64,000 nucleotides of DNA from CAIJMU01 sp035530275 (GTDB taxonomy: Bacteria; Spirochaetota; Spirochaetia; Treponematales; Rectinemataceae): NCBI GenBank assembly GCA_035530275.1, contig DATKVC010000007.1:248001-312000 (forward strand). Direction: 5' to 3'. Under the pieces are notes generated by a model. That model worked only from the letters and a program-made list of their open reading frames with translations, did not search any database and was not told the DNA's origin. Shown in pieces: positions 16,965-28,250 of this stretch. Both the position numbers and the translations under genes were made by a program. Within the stretch, counting starts at the first letter, position 1. Every line of letters starts with the position of its first letter.

Positions 16965-17228
16965 TCGAAGATTGCGTCGTCGAGCGTCCTAGCTGACCTC
17001 GGCAACATTTCCCCAGCAGGACTCAGACAGATATGGCTAACAAGATTTTCAGTCATGCATCGCCAATTCTTCGAAGCTTCAAAGTCAAAGAGGTTGTCGG
17101 GGTCGGACGCCAAGAAGGCGCAAATTGGGTTGCGCATTGCGCCTAATCCTCCGGTCATTCGACGTCGCACCTCGAGGATACGAGCGCGATGGCGTGTACC
17201 GCGGATTAGGCGCAGTGCGGTGCCTGTG
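16965..17228. other. Gene-free stretch with an 11-base inverted repeat
   Basis: 264 bases with no credible gene and lower GC than the flanks. GCGCCTAATCC (17139-17149) is inverted as GGATTAGGCGC (17203-17213), 53 bases apart, just downstream of the RelE-type toxin gene. It could be a terminator-like fold of the toxin transcript or the scar of a mobile unit. It superficially resembles the paired core sites of integron attC elements but lacks their GTT/AAC core. Confidence 0.4.
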
Positions 17229-17489
17229 TTATTGGTAGGCGTCCTTGCGATCCCGGACCCTGATTACTTCGATGATCAGCTTGCGGTCGTACACATTGTA
17301 CACGACGCGATAATCTCCAATTCGGATCCGGTAGGTGCTTTCCGTATCGGTGAGCTTCCGTACGCCGTCCGAGCGAGGGTTGACCACCAAGGTCTCGACG
17401 GCGGCGAGAATCCTGGCTATGACCGGCTTGGGGAGCTTTCGTAGTTCCTTCGCGGCCGAGGCCTTCCACTCGATGCTATAGGAGGCCAT
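17229..17489 (-). CDS. RelE/ParE-family mRNA-interferase toxin
   Basis: 86 residues: YSIEWKASAAKELRKLPKPV, then PRSDGVRKLTDTESTYRIRIGDYRVVY (in two runs: PRSDGVRKLTDTES and TYRIRIGDYRVVY) and IIEVIRVRDRKDAY. The basic KLxxxxxYRIRIGDYRV core and the C-terminal RVRxRxDAY are diagnostic of RelE, which cleaves mRNA in the ribosomal A site. The start overlaps the antitoxin's last 14 bases, the usual translational coupling. A broken relative of the same family lies at 51791-51877. Confidence 0.9.
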   Translation of the reverse strand: MASYSIEWKASAAKELRKLPKPVIARILAAVETLVVNPRSDGVRKLTDTESTYRIRIGDYRVVYNVYDRKLIIEVIRVRDRKDAYQ

Positions 17490-17673
17490 CGGCATTGAGA
17501 GAGGCCAGGAGGTCCTTGTGGGAAACGGTGCTTTCGCCACGGCGCTCGGCGATTGCCGCGAGGTCGGCGAGATCCTCGAGCAGTTCAGTATAGGCATCCA
17601 AGGGAAGGATGACGGCGGTCTTGTGGCCCTGTTCGTCGGTGATGTACTGGGGATGGTTGATGGCGGCATCCAT
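17476..17673 (-). CDS. Phd/YefM-type antitoxin partner of the RelE toxin
   Basis: 65 residues: an N-terminal DNA-binding half ending HKTAVILPLDAYTELLEDLADL, typical of Phd/YefM ('.AVLIP...YE.LLE.LED'), and an acidic C-terminal helix that would cap the toxin. A strong AAGGAG precedes the ATG at 17673. The long open frame extends upstream into the frameshifted HTH pseudogene and must not be taken as the start. Autorepression of the operon is expected from the family. Confidence 0.85.
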   Translation of the reverse strand: MDAAINHPQYITDEQGHKTAVILPLDAYTELLEDLADLAAIAERRGESTVSHKDLLASLNADGLL

Positions 17674-17710
17674 GGTGGTGCTCCTTGCGTGGCGGATCAA
17701 GACAATACTA

Positions 17711-18083
17711 CTACGAATTCGCTCGAATGAGTTCATCAAGTACTTTGAGGACGGCTCGCTTCTTGTCTTCCGGAAGTTTTTCCAGTTCCCGGAAACGACG
17801 GATGATGTGAAGCGCCGGCGAGTCCACTGAAGGTTTGACCGCCCTGAGCCCGAGGAGTTCATCGGTGGAGACATTGAGGGTCCGGCGAACCGGATGATCA
17901 TTTCGTCGATCAGGTGAACCCTGCCTGTCTCATAATCGGCAATCTGCTTTTGGGATATCCCCATCACGTCAGCAAGGGCCTCCTGGCTGAATCCGCCTTC
18001 CTTGCAGCTCTGGGCGATGCGTTTCCCGATCGCGCATCGATACCCGGAACGGAGATTGGTGTCTTCTTTGCGGGCTGCGGCAT
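17711..18083 (-). pseudogene. Frameshifted XRE-family HTH regulator
   Basis: One frame gives an HTH_3 domain: GKRIAQSCKEGGFSQEALAD then VMGISQKQIADYETGRVHL. At about 17882-17886 the frame breaks, and the following sequence continues in another frame as RTLNVSTDELLGLRAVKPSV and a C-terminal helix ending LKVLDELIRANS. Restoring one C in the run at the junction (GCC-CGG) rejoins the family sequence FARTLNVSTDELLG. The N-terminus is also unclear: the ATG at 18083 is in a different frame from the HTH, implying a second lesion. It lies directly upstream of the toxin-antitoxin pair and was probably part of the same accessory segment. Confidence 0.75.
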
Positions 18084-18232
18084 GTAAAGAAAACTAGCAT
18101 GAGTCTTGTCTACTGAACCATATCGCATTCTTGGGCAGCTGCTTGAGGTCGTGAGGGCGCTTCGTGAGCTAGACGAGTTCGATGAGGGGGCCGACCCGCG
18201 CCGCGCCTCCGAAATTTGTACACGATTCAGCC

Positions 18233-18262
18233 TTGGCTATTCTCCATAGGCACCGCTATACT
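18233..18262 (+). promoter_or_regulatory. Candidate promoter of the carboxylase operon
   Basis: TTGGCT, 18 bases, TATACT. The predicted start is about 55-60 bases upstream of the carboxyltransferase ATG. The region between 18084 and 18232 shows no supportable gene. Confidence 0.5.
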
Positions 18263-18326
18263 CTGGCCGCAAATCGGGCCCTGGCCGGACGGAGCTGCCG
18301 GCAAGGGCGACGCAAGCGGGGGTGGG

Positions 18327-19859
<1,533 letters not shown>

Positions 19860-19876
19860 TCGGGGGCGAGGGCCAT

Positions 19877-21865
<1,989 letters not shown>

Positions 21866-21898
21866 GCGCCCCGGCCCCCTGCTCGCCGGGCTGTTTCG

Positions 21899-21957
21899 GA
21901 GGCAGGGGGTACCTCTGAGGCAGGGGGGGGTACCTTCGAGGCAGGTGGGGGTACTTC
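21899..21957. repeat. Three imperfect G-rich tandem units
   Basis: GAGGCAGGGGGTACCTCT and two similar units of 21 and 20 bases follow each other after the carboxylase gene. The G-runs could form a hairpin with the CCCCCTGC at about 21876 or a G-quadruplex. Confidence 0.7.
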
Positions 21958-21961
21958 AAAG

Positions 21962-22108
21962 CTCTGGTGTCGAGGGTCTGCACTCCGACGCCGAGGCTTT
22001 GAACTCCGACGCCGAGTGTTTGAGCTCCGACGCCGAGGCTTTGAGCTCCGACGCCGAGGCTTTGAACTCCGGCATCGAGAGTTTGACCTTCGGCGTCGGA
22101 GCTCTGAG
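21962..22108. repeat. Seven tandem 21-bp units between convergent genes
   Basis: The consensus CTCCGACGCCGAGGCTTTGA recurs with a period of exactly 21 bases from 21962 to 22108; units 2-5 are nearly identical and the outer ones diverged. Read in-frame it would give a seven-residue repeat on either strand (SDAEAL on plus, ELKASAS on minus), but neither frame has a supported gene: on the minus strand the SDR gene stops before the array in another frame. It is probably a slippage-expanded spacer or a run-off coding remnant. Confidence 0.8.
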
Positions 22109-22122
22109 CCCTCGCGCCGCTC

Positions 22123-22908
22123 CTACCTCGTGAGCTTCGACGCCACCGCCATCACTGCCTTCTTGGGCATGAATTTCGAGCCCTTGGCCATCAGGGCGTT
22201 CATCCAGCCGTGGATGGCGACGGACTTCCCCGCGATGACGGAGCGGTAGACGAATTCTCCCAATTGGCGGGATGTCGGCGCGCCGGAGAACATGCCGGCC
22301 TTTTCCAGGCCGGCGATCTTCGCGAACTCCGAGACGGTGGCGCCGGGGCAGATCGTCGTCACCCTGACCCCCTCCCCCTCGAGCTCGGCGCCCAGGGCCT
22401 CGGAGAAATTGAGGACATAGGCCTTCGTGGCCGCGTATGCCGCGAAGCCGGGGATGGGCTGGAAGGCCGCGGTGGAGGCGATGTTGACGATGTGTCCGCT
22501 CTTTCGCGCCGCCATGTCGCGGGCGAAGAGTTTGGTCAGCTTGGTGAGGGTCACCATGTTGAGCATCAGCATTTCGGTTTCGCGGTCGAGATCGATGTCG
22601 ACGAATTTGCCCGAGGTGCCGAAGCCCGCGTTGTTGACGAGGATATCGATCTTGAGGCCCCGGCGCCCGACCTCGGCGTGAAGACCTTCGGCCGATTCGA
22701 GCTTCGCGAGGTCGGCGGAAAGGACGGCGACGGAGACTCCATGCCGGGCTTCCAGCTCCTTCTTCATTTCCTCCAGGCGATCGAGCCTCCGCGCCGCGAG
22801 GACGAGATCGTAGCCCTGTTCGGCGAAGACCTCCGCCGTCGCCTTGCCGATGCCGGCCGAGGCGCCGGTGATGAGGGCCCTGCCCCTGTCTTTGCCTGTC
22901 GTCTCCAT
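22123..22908 (-). CDS. Short-chain dehydrogenase/reductase (classical SDR)
   Basis: 261 residues. The cofactor loop TGASAGIGKA (NADP-type, with ARR after strand 2), NNAGFGTSG, the catalytic Ser in VNIASTAAFQ and YAATKAYV for the Tyr/Lys pair are all present. The sequence is close to the YqjQ/DltE-like branch acting on short acyl chains or ketones; substrate unknown. Start at the ATG after GGAGGAAGCAG. The Lys/Arg-rich C-terminal region (KFMPKKAVMAVASKLTR) is a common membrane-attachment-like ending in this subgroup. Confidence 0.88.
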   Translation of the reverse strand: METTGKDRGRALITGASAGIGKATAEVFAEQGYDLVLAARRLDRLEEMKKELEARHGVSVAVLSADLAKLESAEGLHAEVGRRGLKIDILVNNAGFGTSGKFVDIDLDRETEMLMLNMVTLTKLTKLFARDMAARKSGHIVNIASTAAFQPIPGFAAYAATKAYVLNFSEALGAELEGEGVRVTTICPGATVSEFAKIAGLEKAGMFSGAPTSRQLGEFVYRSVIAGKSVAIHGWMNALMAKGSKFMPKKAVMAVASKLTR

Positions 22909-23003
22909 CCTGCTTCCTCCTCGTGAGGGGCAAAGCTACGAAGGGAAGCTCGGGCAGTCAAGTTCCCGGCCTCTCCGCCACGGCCGCCACGGCGAGTCCC
23001 CCG

Positions 23004-23375
23004 CTATGCCGGCAGGATGAAGAATCTGCCGATCGCGATCAGGGCGACGAGGAGGGCGAGGATGATGGCCGGAGCCGACTTGGCGGCCTCGCCGCGCGCG
23101 AAATGGGAGGCGACGGCGCCGAGCATCAGGACGAAGAGGGCGGCCGCCGCGACGGCCCCGAGGATGGGGAAGATGCCCAGGAGCTGGGGGAGGACGAGGC
23201 CCAGGGCGCCGAAGAACTCGGCCAGACCGATGAGCTTCACCTGGACGGGCGGTAGGTCGGCCACCCAGCCCACCCTTTCGCGGAGTTTTTCCCGCGGCAG
23301 GAGAAGCTTCGAAGTCCCCGTCATGAGAAAGGCCAGGGTTCCTATGGCTTGGAGTATCCAGAGCGCGATGTTCAT
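23004..23375 (-). CDS. DoxX-like integral membrane protein
   Basis: 123 residues with four hydrophobic helices and the DoxX_2 pattern: an N-terminal ILQAIGTLAFLMTGTSKLL helix and KLIGLAEFFGALGLVLP in helix 2. Members are small inner-membrane proteins of uncertain function, sometimes linked to redox stress. AGGAGAGAG precedes the ATG. It is on the same strand as the SDR gene, 95 bases upstream of it. Confidence 0.8.
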   Translation of the reverse strand: MNIALWILQAIGTLAFLMTGTSKLLLPREKLRERVGWVADLPPVQVKLIGLAEFFGALGLVLPQLLGIFPILGAVAAAALFVLMLGAVASHFARGEAAKSAPAIILALLVALIAIGRFFILPA

Positions 23376-23400
23376 GGCTCTCTCCTTGCGATCGTCGTCT

Positions 23401-23442
23401 CGCTCAACCCCTCGTCGGCGGGCTCCGACGAGAGGTTGAGCG
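23401..23442. repeat. Long near-perfect hairpin between the STAS and DoxX genes
   Basis: CGCTCAACC and CTCGTCGG (23401-23418) pair with CCGACGAG and GGTTGAGCG (23425-23442): 17 pairs, one C-A mismatch, 6-base loop. No T-run follows on either strand. It lies downstream of the STAS gene and upstream of doxX, so it could stop or attenuate read-through. Confidence 0.7.
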
Positions 23443-23545
23443 GAGAGTCACAAGTTACTCGCGCAGGTCACGATTCGACAAACACGGCCGATCGCGCTCC
23501 TGATGCGGAAATCTCGGCCGCGTCCTCCCTTCGCCTTCGAAGGAC

Positions 23546-24103
23546 TCAGCAGGCGTGGGCCAAGCCCTTCTCGTCGACGATGATGCGAGTCCTGCAGGAG
23601 GAGCAGACGAATTTGCCGGCCTTGTTGGCCACGAGTTTCCGCCCGCAGCCGGGGCAGGCGAAGCTCAGGCGGAATACCTTCGGTTGGGGAGGGGGGAGGC
23701 TCTGGAGTTCGGCGAGGGCCTTGGCGGGGTCGTCTCGGATGATGTTGACCGAGGCGAGTCCGAGCATGTCGAAGATGTCGTAGACCCTCGATTGCATCTT
23801 CGCGAAGGCCATCGCCCCGCCCTTGGCGCGGAGGTCGTTCGCGATCCGCGAAAAGGCCGCCATGCCCGAGGCCGACACGTAGCCGAGTTCGCGGCAATCG
23901 AAGAGCAGCCGCTTGAAGCCCGCCGAGAGAAGCTTTCCCACCGATCGCTCGAAATAGTCCGTATTGTACGTATCGATCCTGTCGCCGAGGTGGATCGTGA
24001 GGCCCAGGTCGTCGCCCTCGATGCGCTCGAGGAAGATGTTGAGATGATCGCCCTTTTCTTCGTCGAAGCCGGGCATTATCGCTTCATTGCCGTAGGCGGA
24101 CAT
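23546..24103 (-). CDS. STAS-domain anti-sigma-factor-antagonist-like protein with C-terminal zinc ribbon
   Basis: 185 residues. Residues 20-130 form a STAS domain: LGLTIHLGDRIDTYNTDYFE, LLFDCRELGYVSASGMAAF (the Ser pair SASG is the usual phosphorylation site) and a C-terminal helix. Residues 150-185 carry CPGCGRKL and CSSCRTRI, a zinc ribbon not usual for SpoIIAA proteins. It is preceded by the Cache histidine kinase on the same strand. I infer a role in a partner-switching or two-component chain; the output is unknown. Start is the ATG after GGGAGCGG. Confidence 0.82.
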   Translation of the reverse strand: MSAYGNEAIMPGFDEEKGDHLNIFLERIEGDDLGLTIHLGDRIDTYNTDYFERSVGKLLSAGFKRLLFDCRELGYVSASGMAAFSRIANDLRAKGGAMAFAKMQSRVYDIFDMLGLASVNIIRDDPAKALAELQSLPPPQPKVFRLSFACPGCGRKLVANKAGKFVCSSCRTRIIVDEKGLAHAC

Positions 24104-24209
24104 CTGCCGCTCCCTTCGTCGGCTCCTGACGGTCAGCGTCCCGGTGTCGACATAAGGGATACCACGGAGGAAGGGGAAGGTTGCAAAAAAATGGCGGACT
24201 CGACGAGGC

Positions 24210-26564
24210 TCATTCCCCGAGGGGGAAGACGAGTTCGAAACGGGTGCCGGCCTCCGAGACGACGGCGAGCCGGCCCTTGAGCTGGCGGGCGAGCCCCTCC
24301 ACCACCGAATGGCCGAAGCCCCGGCTCTCGCCCTCGCCGTCGATGCCCTTCCCGTCGTCCGCGACGGTGAGGCGGCCCTCGCCCCGGAGCGCCGAGAATT
24401 CCACGACGATCCGGCCATCCCTGCCGTCGGGGAAGGCGTGCTTGTAGGCGTTGGTGATGAGCTCGTTCGCGACGATACCCATGGGCATGAGGATGGAGGC
24501 GTCGAGCACGCGGGACTGGAGCTTCTTGACGATGCGGATCGCGCCTTCCCTCCCGTGAAAAACCCCCTCGCCGTCGCGCCCGGAGCGGCCCTGTTGCGAG
24601 GCTATCGAATCGACGATATCGGCCAGATAGACGGCGGCGTCCATGCTCGTCACGGACTCGGCCCTGTAGAGTTTGTTGTAGAGGAGCATCATGCTCCCGA
24701 GCCGAGACTCGGCGTCGCGCAGGGCGGCGCGCACCGTCGGCACCTCCGTCGATTGGGCCTGCATCGAGAGGAGGGACATCATCGAACCCATGTTGTTTTT
24801 GATCCGGTGATGGACCTCTTGAAGGAGGAGCTCCTTCTCGGAGAGGAGGGACCTGATGCGCTCGCTCGCCTGCCAGGATTCCGTGATGTCCGTGAGCATC
24901 CCATCCCAATGGATGCTGCCGTTCGCCTCCACCTGGGGGATCGATTCCTTGCGGATGCGGCGGAGCTGACCCTTGACGAGGATGCGTCCCTCCCACAGGA
25001 AGGGCGTCGCCGACGAGTCCGCCCTCGCCAATTCGGCGAGAAAGGATGCCCGATCGTCGGGATGGATCAAGGCTATCTCGCGCTCATTGTCGACGGGGAC
25101 CATGTCCGCGGCGAAACCGTAAATCTTGAGATAGCGCTCGCTCAGGTAATCGTACCGGGAGCGCCCGAACTTGTCGCTCGTCGCCCGATAGACGCCTACG
25201 GGGATGTTTGCGGCGAGCCTGTCGTAGGCCCGCTGGCTCTCTTCCAGGGCCATTTCCGATTTCTTCCGCCTCTCGACCTCCTCCCTGAGTTCGTCGAAAT
25301 CCGAGCGGAGATTTTCACGCATGCCGACGAGATCGAGGCGGAGGGCTTCGATCTCGCGAATCGAGGAGGGCGCGAGCTCGGCCGATTCGTCGCGACCACC
25401 CTGGGCCACGGCGCCCGCGAAGGCCGAGAAGGCCCTCACCTTGCCGTCCAGATAACCGGTGACGACGAAGGAGAGGAAGACGAGGAGAAGAATTCCCAAG
25501 AACATCGAAAAGGCGGAGACATTCAACAAGCGGTCGATGCTTCCGAGGATCTGGGCTTGGGGATAGATGGTCACGATGCGCCAGTCGCGGTCTACCGGAT
25601 CGGCGAGGGGGGCCGACAGGGCGAGGAATCGTTCCTTGCCCACCTTGTACCAGACATAGGGCTTATCAGAAGATCCGGTCGCCGCGGCCTTCACCATCGC
25701 GGCCGCCGAGGCCGCGATGCGCGGATCGACGCTCTCCGTCGCGAGGAGGCGCCGCGCGGGCCCCTTGCCCTGCCTCGGCGAGAAAATGTTCGGGTCGGCC
25801 GGAGAGGCGACGAGGAGGCCTTCCTGATTGACGATATAGCTGAGGCCGTTTCCCTCCGCGCTGATCTCGCGCACGAAGCCGGCGATCTGGGAGAGAAAGA
25901 GGTCGACCGAAACGACGGCGATGAGCTTTCCGTCCTTGGCGTACACGGGCCGCGCCGCGGAGATCGTCGAATCCTGGCCGGTAAAGAGGGGAAAGATCCC
26001 CGTCCAGACCAGGCCCTGACGGGCCACCGCTTGCGTGTACCAGGGTCTGACCCTCGCATCGAAGGAGGGAAGGGTCTCGATGACCGAGCTTGTCCGGCCC
26101 TTGTCGTCAATGGCGTACTTGGTGAAGGCGCCGGCTGCGAAGGAAGGCGTCTCGATGAGATACTCCTTGCCGCCGGGTCCCTCCCTTCCCGCGTCGACAA
26201 GGCCGCCCTTCACGCTGCCGATATAGACGCTCGATACGGCGGGGCTCGAACGGAGGAGGGCGAGAAGGTGGACCTCCATGCCGCGAAGGTTGCCCGGATC
26301 GAGGTCGCCCGAGAGGAGGGCCTGATAGTTCACGTCGTCGATCATCACGGCCGAGGACAGGAGGCCCGACAAGCGTTCCGCCACGGTACGAGAGGTTTCC
26401 ACGAACAGACGATCGGTCGTTTGCGTTATTGCGGCCTGGCTGTTCCACCAGTTGACGAGGCCCACCAGAAGGGCGGCGACGAGCATCGGCCCGACCACGA
26501 GAAAAAGGAGGAGGGAGCGGATCGTGTACATTCCGGGCTTCGTCTGCCCGCGCCGAAAAAGCAT
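24210..26564 (-). CDS. Membrane sensor histidine kinase: Cache, PAS, HisKA_2/HATPase
   Basis: 784 residues. Membrane helix at about 15-38, extracellular dCache-like sensor (40-350, with the WYTQAVARQG and FPLFTGQDSTISAARPVYA signatures), membrane helix at about 352-374, a linker/coiled coil (400-455), PAS (460-575) and HisKA_2 with phospho-His in LLQEVHHRIKNNMGSMMSL, then HATPase with VANELITNAYKHAF and VADDGKGID. dCache sensors usually bind amino acids or carboxylates. It shares the HisKA_2 output with the kinase at 11252-14494. GAGGGA lies before the ATG. The STAS gene follows 106 bases downstream. Confidence 0.88.
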   Translation of the reverse strand: MLFRRGQTKPGMYTIRSLLLFLVVGPMLVAALLVGLVNWWNSQAAITQTTDRLFVETSRTVAERLSGLLSSAVMIDDVNYQALLSGDLDPGNLRGMEVHLLALLRSSPAVSSVYIGSVKGGLVDAGREGPGGKEYLIETPSFAAGAFTKYAIDDKGRTSSVIETLPSFDARVRPWYTQAVARQGLVWTGIFPLFTGQDSTISAARPVYAKDGKLIAVVSVDLFLSQIAGFVREISAEGNGLSYIVNQEGLLVASPADPNIFSPRQGKGPARRLLATESVDPRIAASAAAMVKAAATGSSDKPYVWYKVGKERFLALSAPLADPVDRDWRIVTIYPQAQILGSIDRLLNVSAFSMFLGILLLVFLSFVVTGYLDGKVRAFSAFAGAVAQGGRDESAELAPSSIREIEALRLDLVGMRENLRSDFDELREEVERRKKSEMALEESQRAYDRLAANIPVGVYRATSDKFGRSRYDYLSERYLKIYGFAADMVPVDNEREIALIHPDDRASFLAELARADSSATPFLWEGRILVKGQLRRIRKESIPQVEANGSIHWDGMLTDITESWQASERIRSLLSEKELLLQEVHHRIKNNMGSMMSLLSMQAQSTEVPTVRAALRDAESRLGSMMLLYNKLYRAESVTSMDAAVYLADIVDSIASQQGRSGRDGEGVFHGREGAIRIVKKLQSRVLDASILMPMGIVANELITNAYKHAFPDGRDGRIVVEFSALRGEGRLTVADDGKGIDGEGESRGFGHSVVEGLARQLKGRLAVVSEAGTRFELVFPLGE

Positions 26565-26688
26565 GACATCCCTCGATTATTGCCCAGGCTAGGGGAATCG
26601 CCGGCGGTGGTCGCTCCTGGCTGTCCTCTGAGCGTCAAACAGGATAACACCGCCTTGGGCCGATGACCAGTCGATAAGAAACGAACCT

Positions 26689-26716
26689 TTGCAGTCTTTC
26701 CGCAATGGGCGATACT
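26689..26716 (+). promoter_or_regulatory. Predicted leaderless promoter
   Basis: TTGCAG, 16 bases, GATACT, then 6 bases to the ATG at 26723. This sets the start of the next gene downstream of an earlier in-frame ATG at 26705, which lies inside the promoter. Confidence 0.5.
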
Positions 26717-26722
26717 CCTCCC

Positions 26723-27721
26723 ATGACCACGGAGGCATTTCTCGCGCTGCGCTGGTTCGACGACGACCGCCCTCTTGTCGAGCCGCCCTTTCCCTCCCCG
26801 ATTCTCGCCGACCCGACCTTCCTCTTTCCTTCTGAGACGGCCGCGGCAACACTCGAGGGGGCAGGGGCGAAGGCTGCGCATGCCAAACCGACCTGGGCCC
26901 TCTTCGCCCATACGGCCTTCGGCATCCGGCGCTATATCTCGGAGGACGGCCTCGCCTGGCAGGATCGCGGCCAGGTCGTCGCCAACGCGATGCGCGCCTT
27001 CGTGCGCAGGATCGACGGGGAGTTCATTCTCGCCTACGAAAAATATCGGCCCTTCGCCCTTCCCCTCCAACTCCTGCCGCGGCGACCCCGCTGGCATTCC
27101 CGACTCGAGGCCAGAAGGAGCGCCGACCTCGAGCGCTGGTCGGAGCCCGAAGTCCTCCTCGAGCCGGACTTCGCTTGGGCGAGGGCTCCCGGGCTCGGCG
27201 AGTCCCTATCGAACCCCTGTCTCGTACCGACCGGCTCGGGCTGGAGGCTCTGGTTTTCCGCCTCCCTCGTCACGATAGCCGACTGCGGCTTCGACGAGCC
27301 GCGCTTCATCGCCTGCGCCGACGCCGCCGCGCCCACGGGACCCTTCGCCGCTCCGTCCGGCCCCCGTCTCGCCCCTTCCCTCGAAAAGGGGGATGACCTC
27401 CTCGGTGAAGGCTCGATCAAGGTCATCGAGCTCGAGGACGGATGGATCGGCCTCCAAAACAAGATCTTCCGCGGCATCGACGGCCGCTCGCGCTCGGCCA
27501 TCTTCCTCCTGCGATCCGAGGACGGCCTCTCGTTCCGGGCCGCGAGACGGGAGCCCCTCCTCGGACCCTCCTCGGGCTGGAGGTCGAGCCACGTCTACGC
27601 CTGCGACTGCCGCCGCGATCCGGAGGACGGGAGCTGGTACCTCTACTACAACGCCCGCGACGGCTGGTACAAGACCAAGGGCAGGGAGAGGATCGGTAGG
27701 CTCGTGGGAAGGGAGAAATGA
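26723..27721 (+). CDS. Five-bladed beta-propeller protein, glycoside-hydrolase-like (GH43/GH32-type fold)
   Basis: 332 residues, no signal peptide. Repeated blade motifs are visible: ADPTFLF, ISEDGLAWQD, RSADLERWSEPEVLLEP, NPCLVPTGSGWRLWFSA, GEGSIKVIELEDGWIGLQN, SEDGLSFR and SWYLYYNARDG. The pattern 'SxDxxxW' with 'NPxL' and 'W.L.YSA' belongs to the arabinanase/levansucrase/invertase superfamily. An acidic residue set is present (DP in the first blade, E in GEGSIK), but I cannot assign a family or substrate. Cytoplasmic location suggests action on an imported oligosaccharide or sugar conjugate. Confidence 0.6.
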   Translation: MTTEAFLALRWFDDDRPLVEPPFPSPILADPTFLFPSETAAATLEGAGAKAAHAKPTWALFAHTAFGIRRYISEDGLAWQDRGQVVANAMRAFVRRIDGEFILAYEKYRPFALPLQLLPRRPRWHSRLEARRSADLERWSEPEVLLEPDFAWARAPGLGESLSNPCLVPTGSGWRLWFSASLVTIADCGFDEPRFIACADAAAPTGPFAAPSGPRLAPSLEKGDDLLGEGSIKVIELEDGWIGLQNKIFRGIDGRSRSAIFLLRSEDGLSFRAARREPLLGPSSGWRSSHVYACDCRRDPEDGSWYLYYNARDGWYKTKGRERIGRLVGREK

Positions 27722-27761
27722 GGGGAGTCGGCTCCCCTCACCGAGGGGAGGGACAGTGGAC

Positions 27762-28250
27762 TCAGCCGCCTGAGTCCCTGTCGCGTTTCAATGCGTCGAG
27801 GGAGGCGTCGACCGAGGCCTGGCTTTCCAGCTTGGCCATTTCCGCGTCGAGGGAAGCATTCCCCTCGCCGAGGAGGGTTCCCGTCATCAACTGGAGCTCG
27901 GCGAGGAGGCGGTCCGCGTCGATGCTCCGCTCCTTGGCAGCCACCATCGGCAGCTGTTCGCGAATCCGCCGCACCTTCGCCTCGGTCTCGGCGAGCTCGG
28001 CCGCGAGGGCGGCCCGTTTCGATTCGATTTCGGCGAGCCTCGCGCGCGCCTGATCCGCGAGCTCCGCCATCCCCTTGCCCTCGGCCAGGGCGATGCGCTT
28101 GGTCCAGACGCCCTGATCCGCTTCGACGGCCTCGAGCTCCTTTCGCGTCAGCTTCGCCGCCGTCGCGAAATCGAGGAGATAGGCCTTGGCGCCCGGGAGA
28201 TCGAGGCCGGTGAGGTCGATGTCGTCTGGCATCGGCATCAGAGTTTCCAT
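27762..28250 (-). CDS. Hypothetical coiled-coil protein
   Basis: 162 residues, almost entirely helical with heptad-like Ala/Leu/Glu patterns from about residue 40 to 110 (RLAEIESKRAALAAELAETE). No signal peptide or recognised domain. Its start overlaps the end of the upstream outer-membrane protein gene by 13 bases; an internal ATG at 28238 in a TGATG overlap with that stop codon may be the real, translationally coupled start (158 residues). The coupling suggests a joint function with the membrane protein. Confidence 0.6.
   Translation of the reverse strand: METLMPMPDDIDLTGLDLPGAKAYLLDFATAAKLTRKELEAVEADQGVWTKRIALAEGKGMAELADQARARLAEIESKRAALAAELAETEAKVRRIREQLPMVAAKERSIDADRLLAELQLMTGTLLGEGNASLDAEMAKLESQASVDASLDALKRDRDSGG

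Noticed and set aside
17139..17213. Integron attC site
   Set aside because: The GTT/AAC core-site bases are missing and there is no integrase or second site in the window; reported only as a weak possibility.
18098..18243. Short plus-strand frame reading EPYRILGQLLEVVRALRELD and EFDEGADPRRASEICTRFS
   Set aside because: Looks protein-like and might be a gene relic, but has only a possible TTG start, no ribosome-binding site and no recognised family; not listed as a gene.
21956..22933. Minus-strand frame reading through the 21-bp repeats as an ELKASAS repeat protein
   Set aside because: Its N-terminal two thirds are the wrong frame of the SDR gene and it lacks a start signal; the repeat part alone cannot be supported as coding.
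24309..26666. Plus-strand frame of 785 codons opposite the Cache histidine kinase
   Set aside because: Antisense shadow; the kinase on the minus strand has a full domain set.
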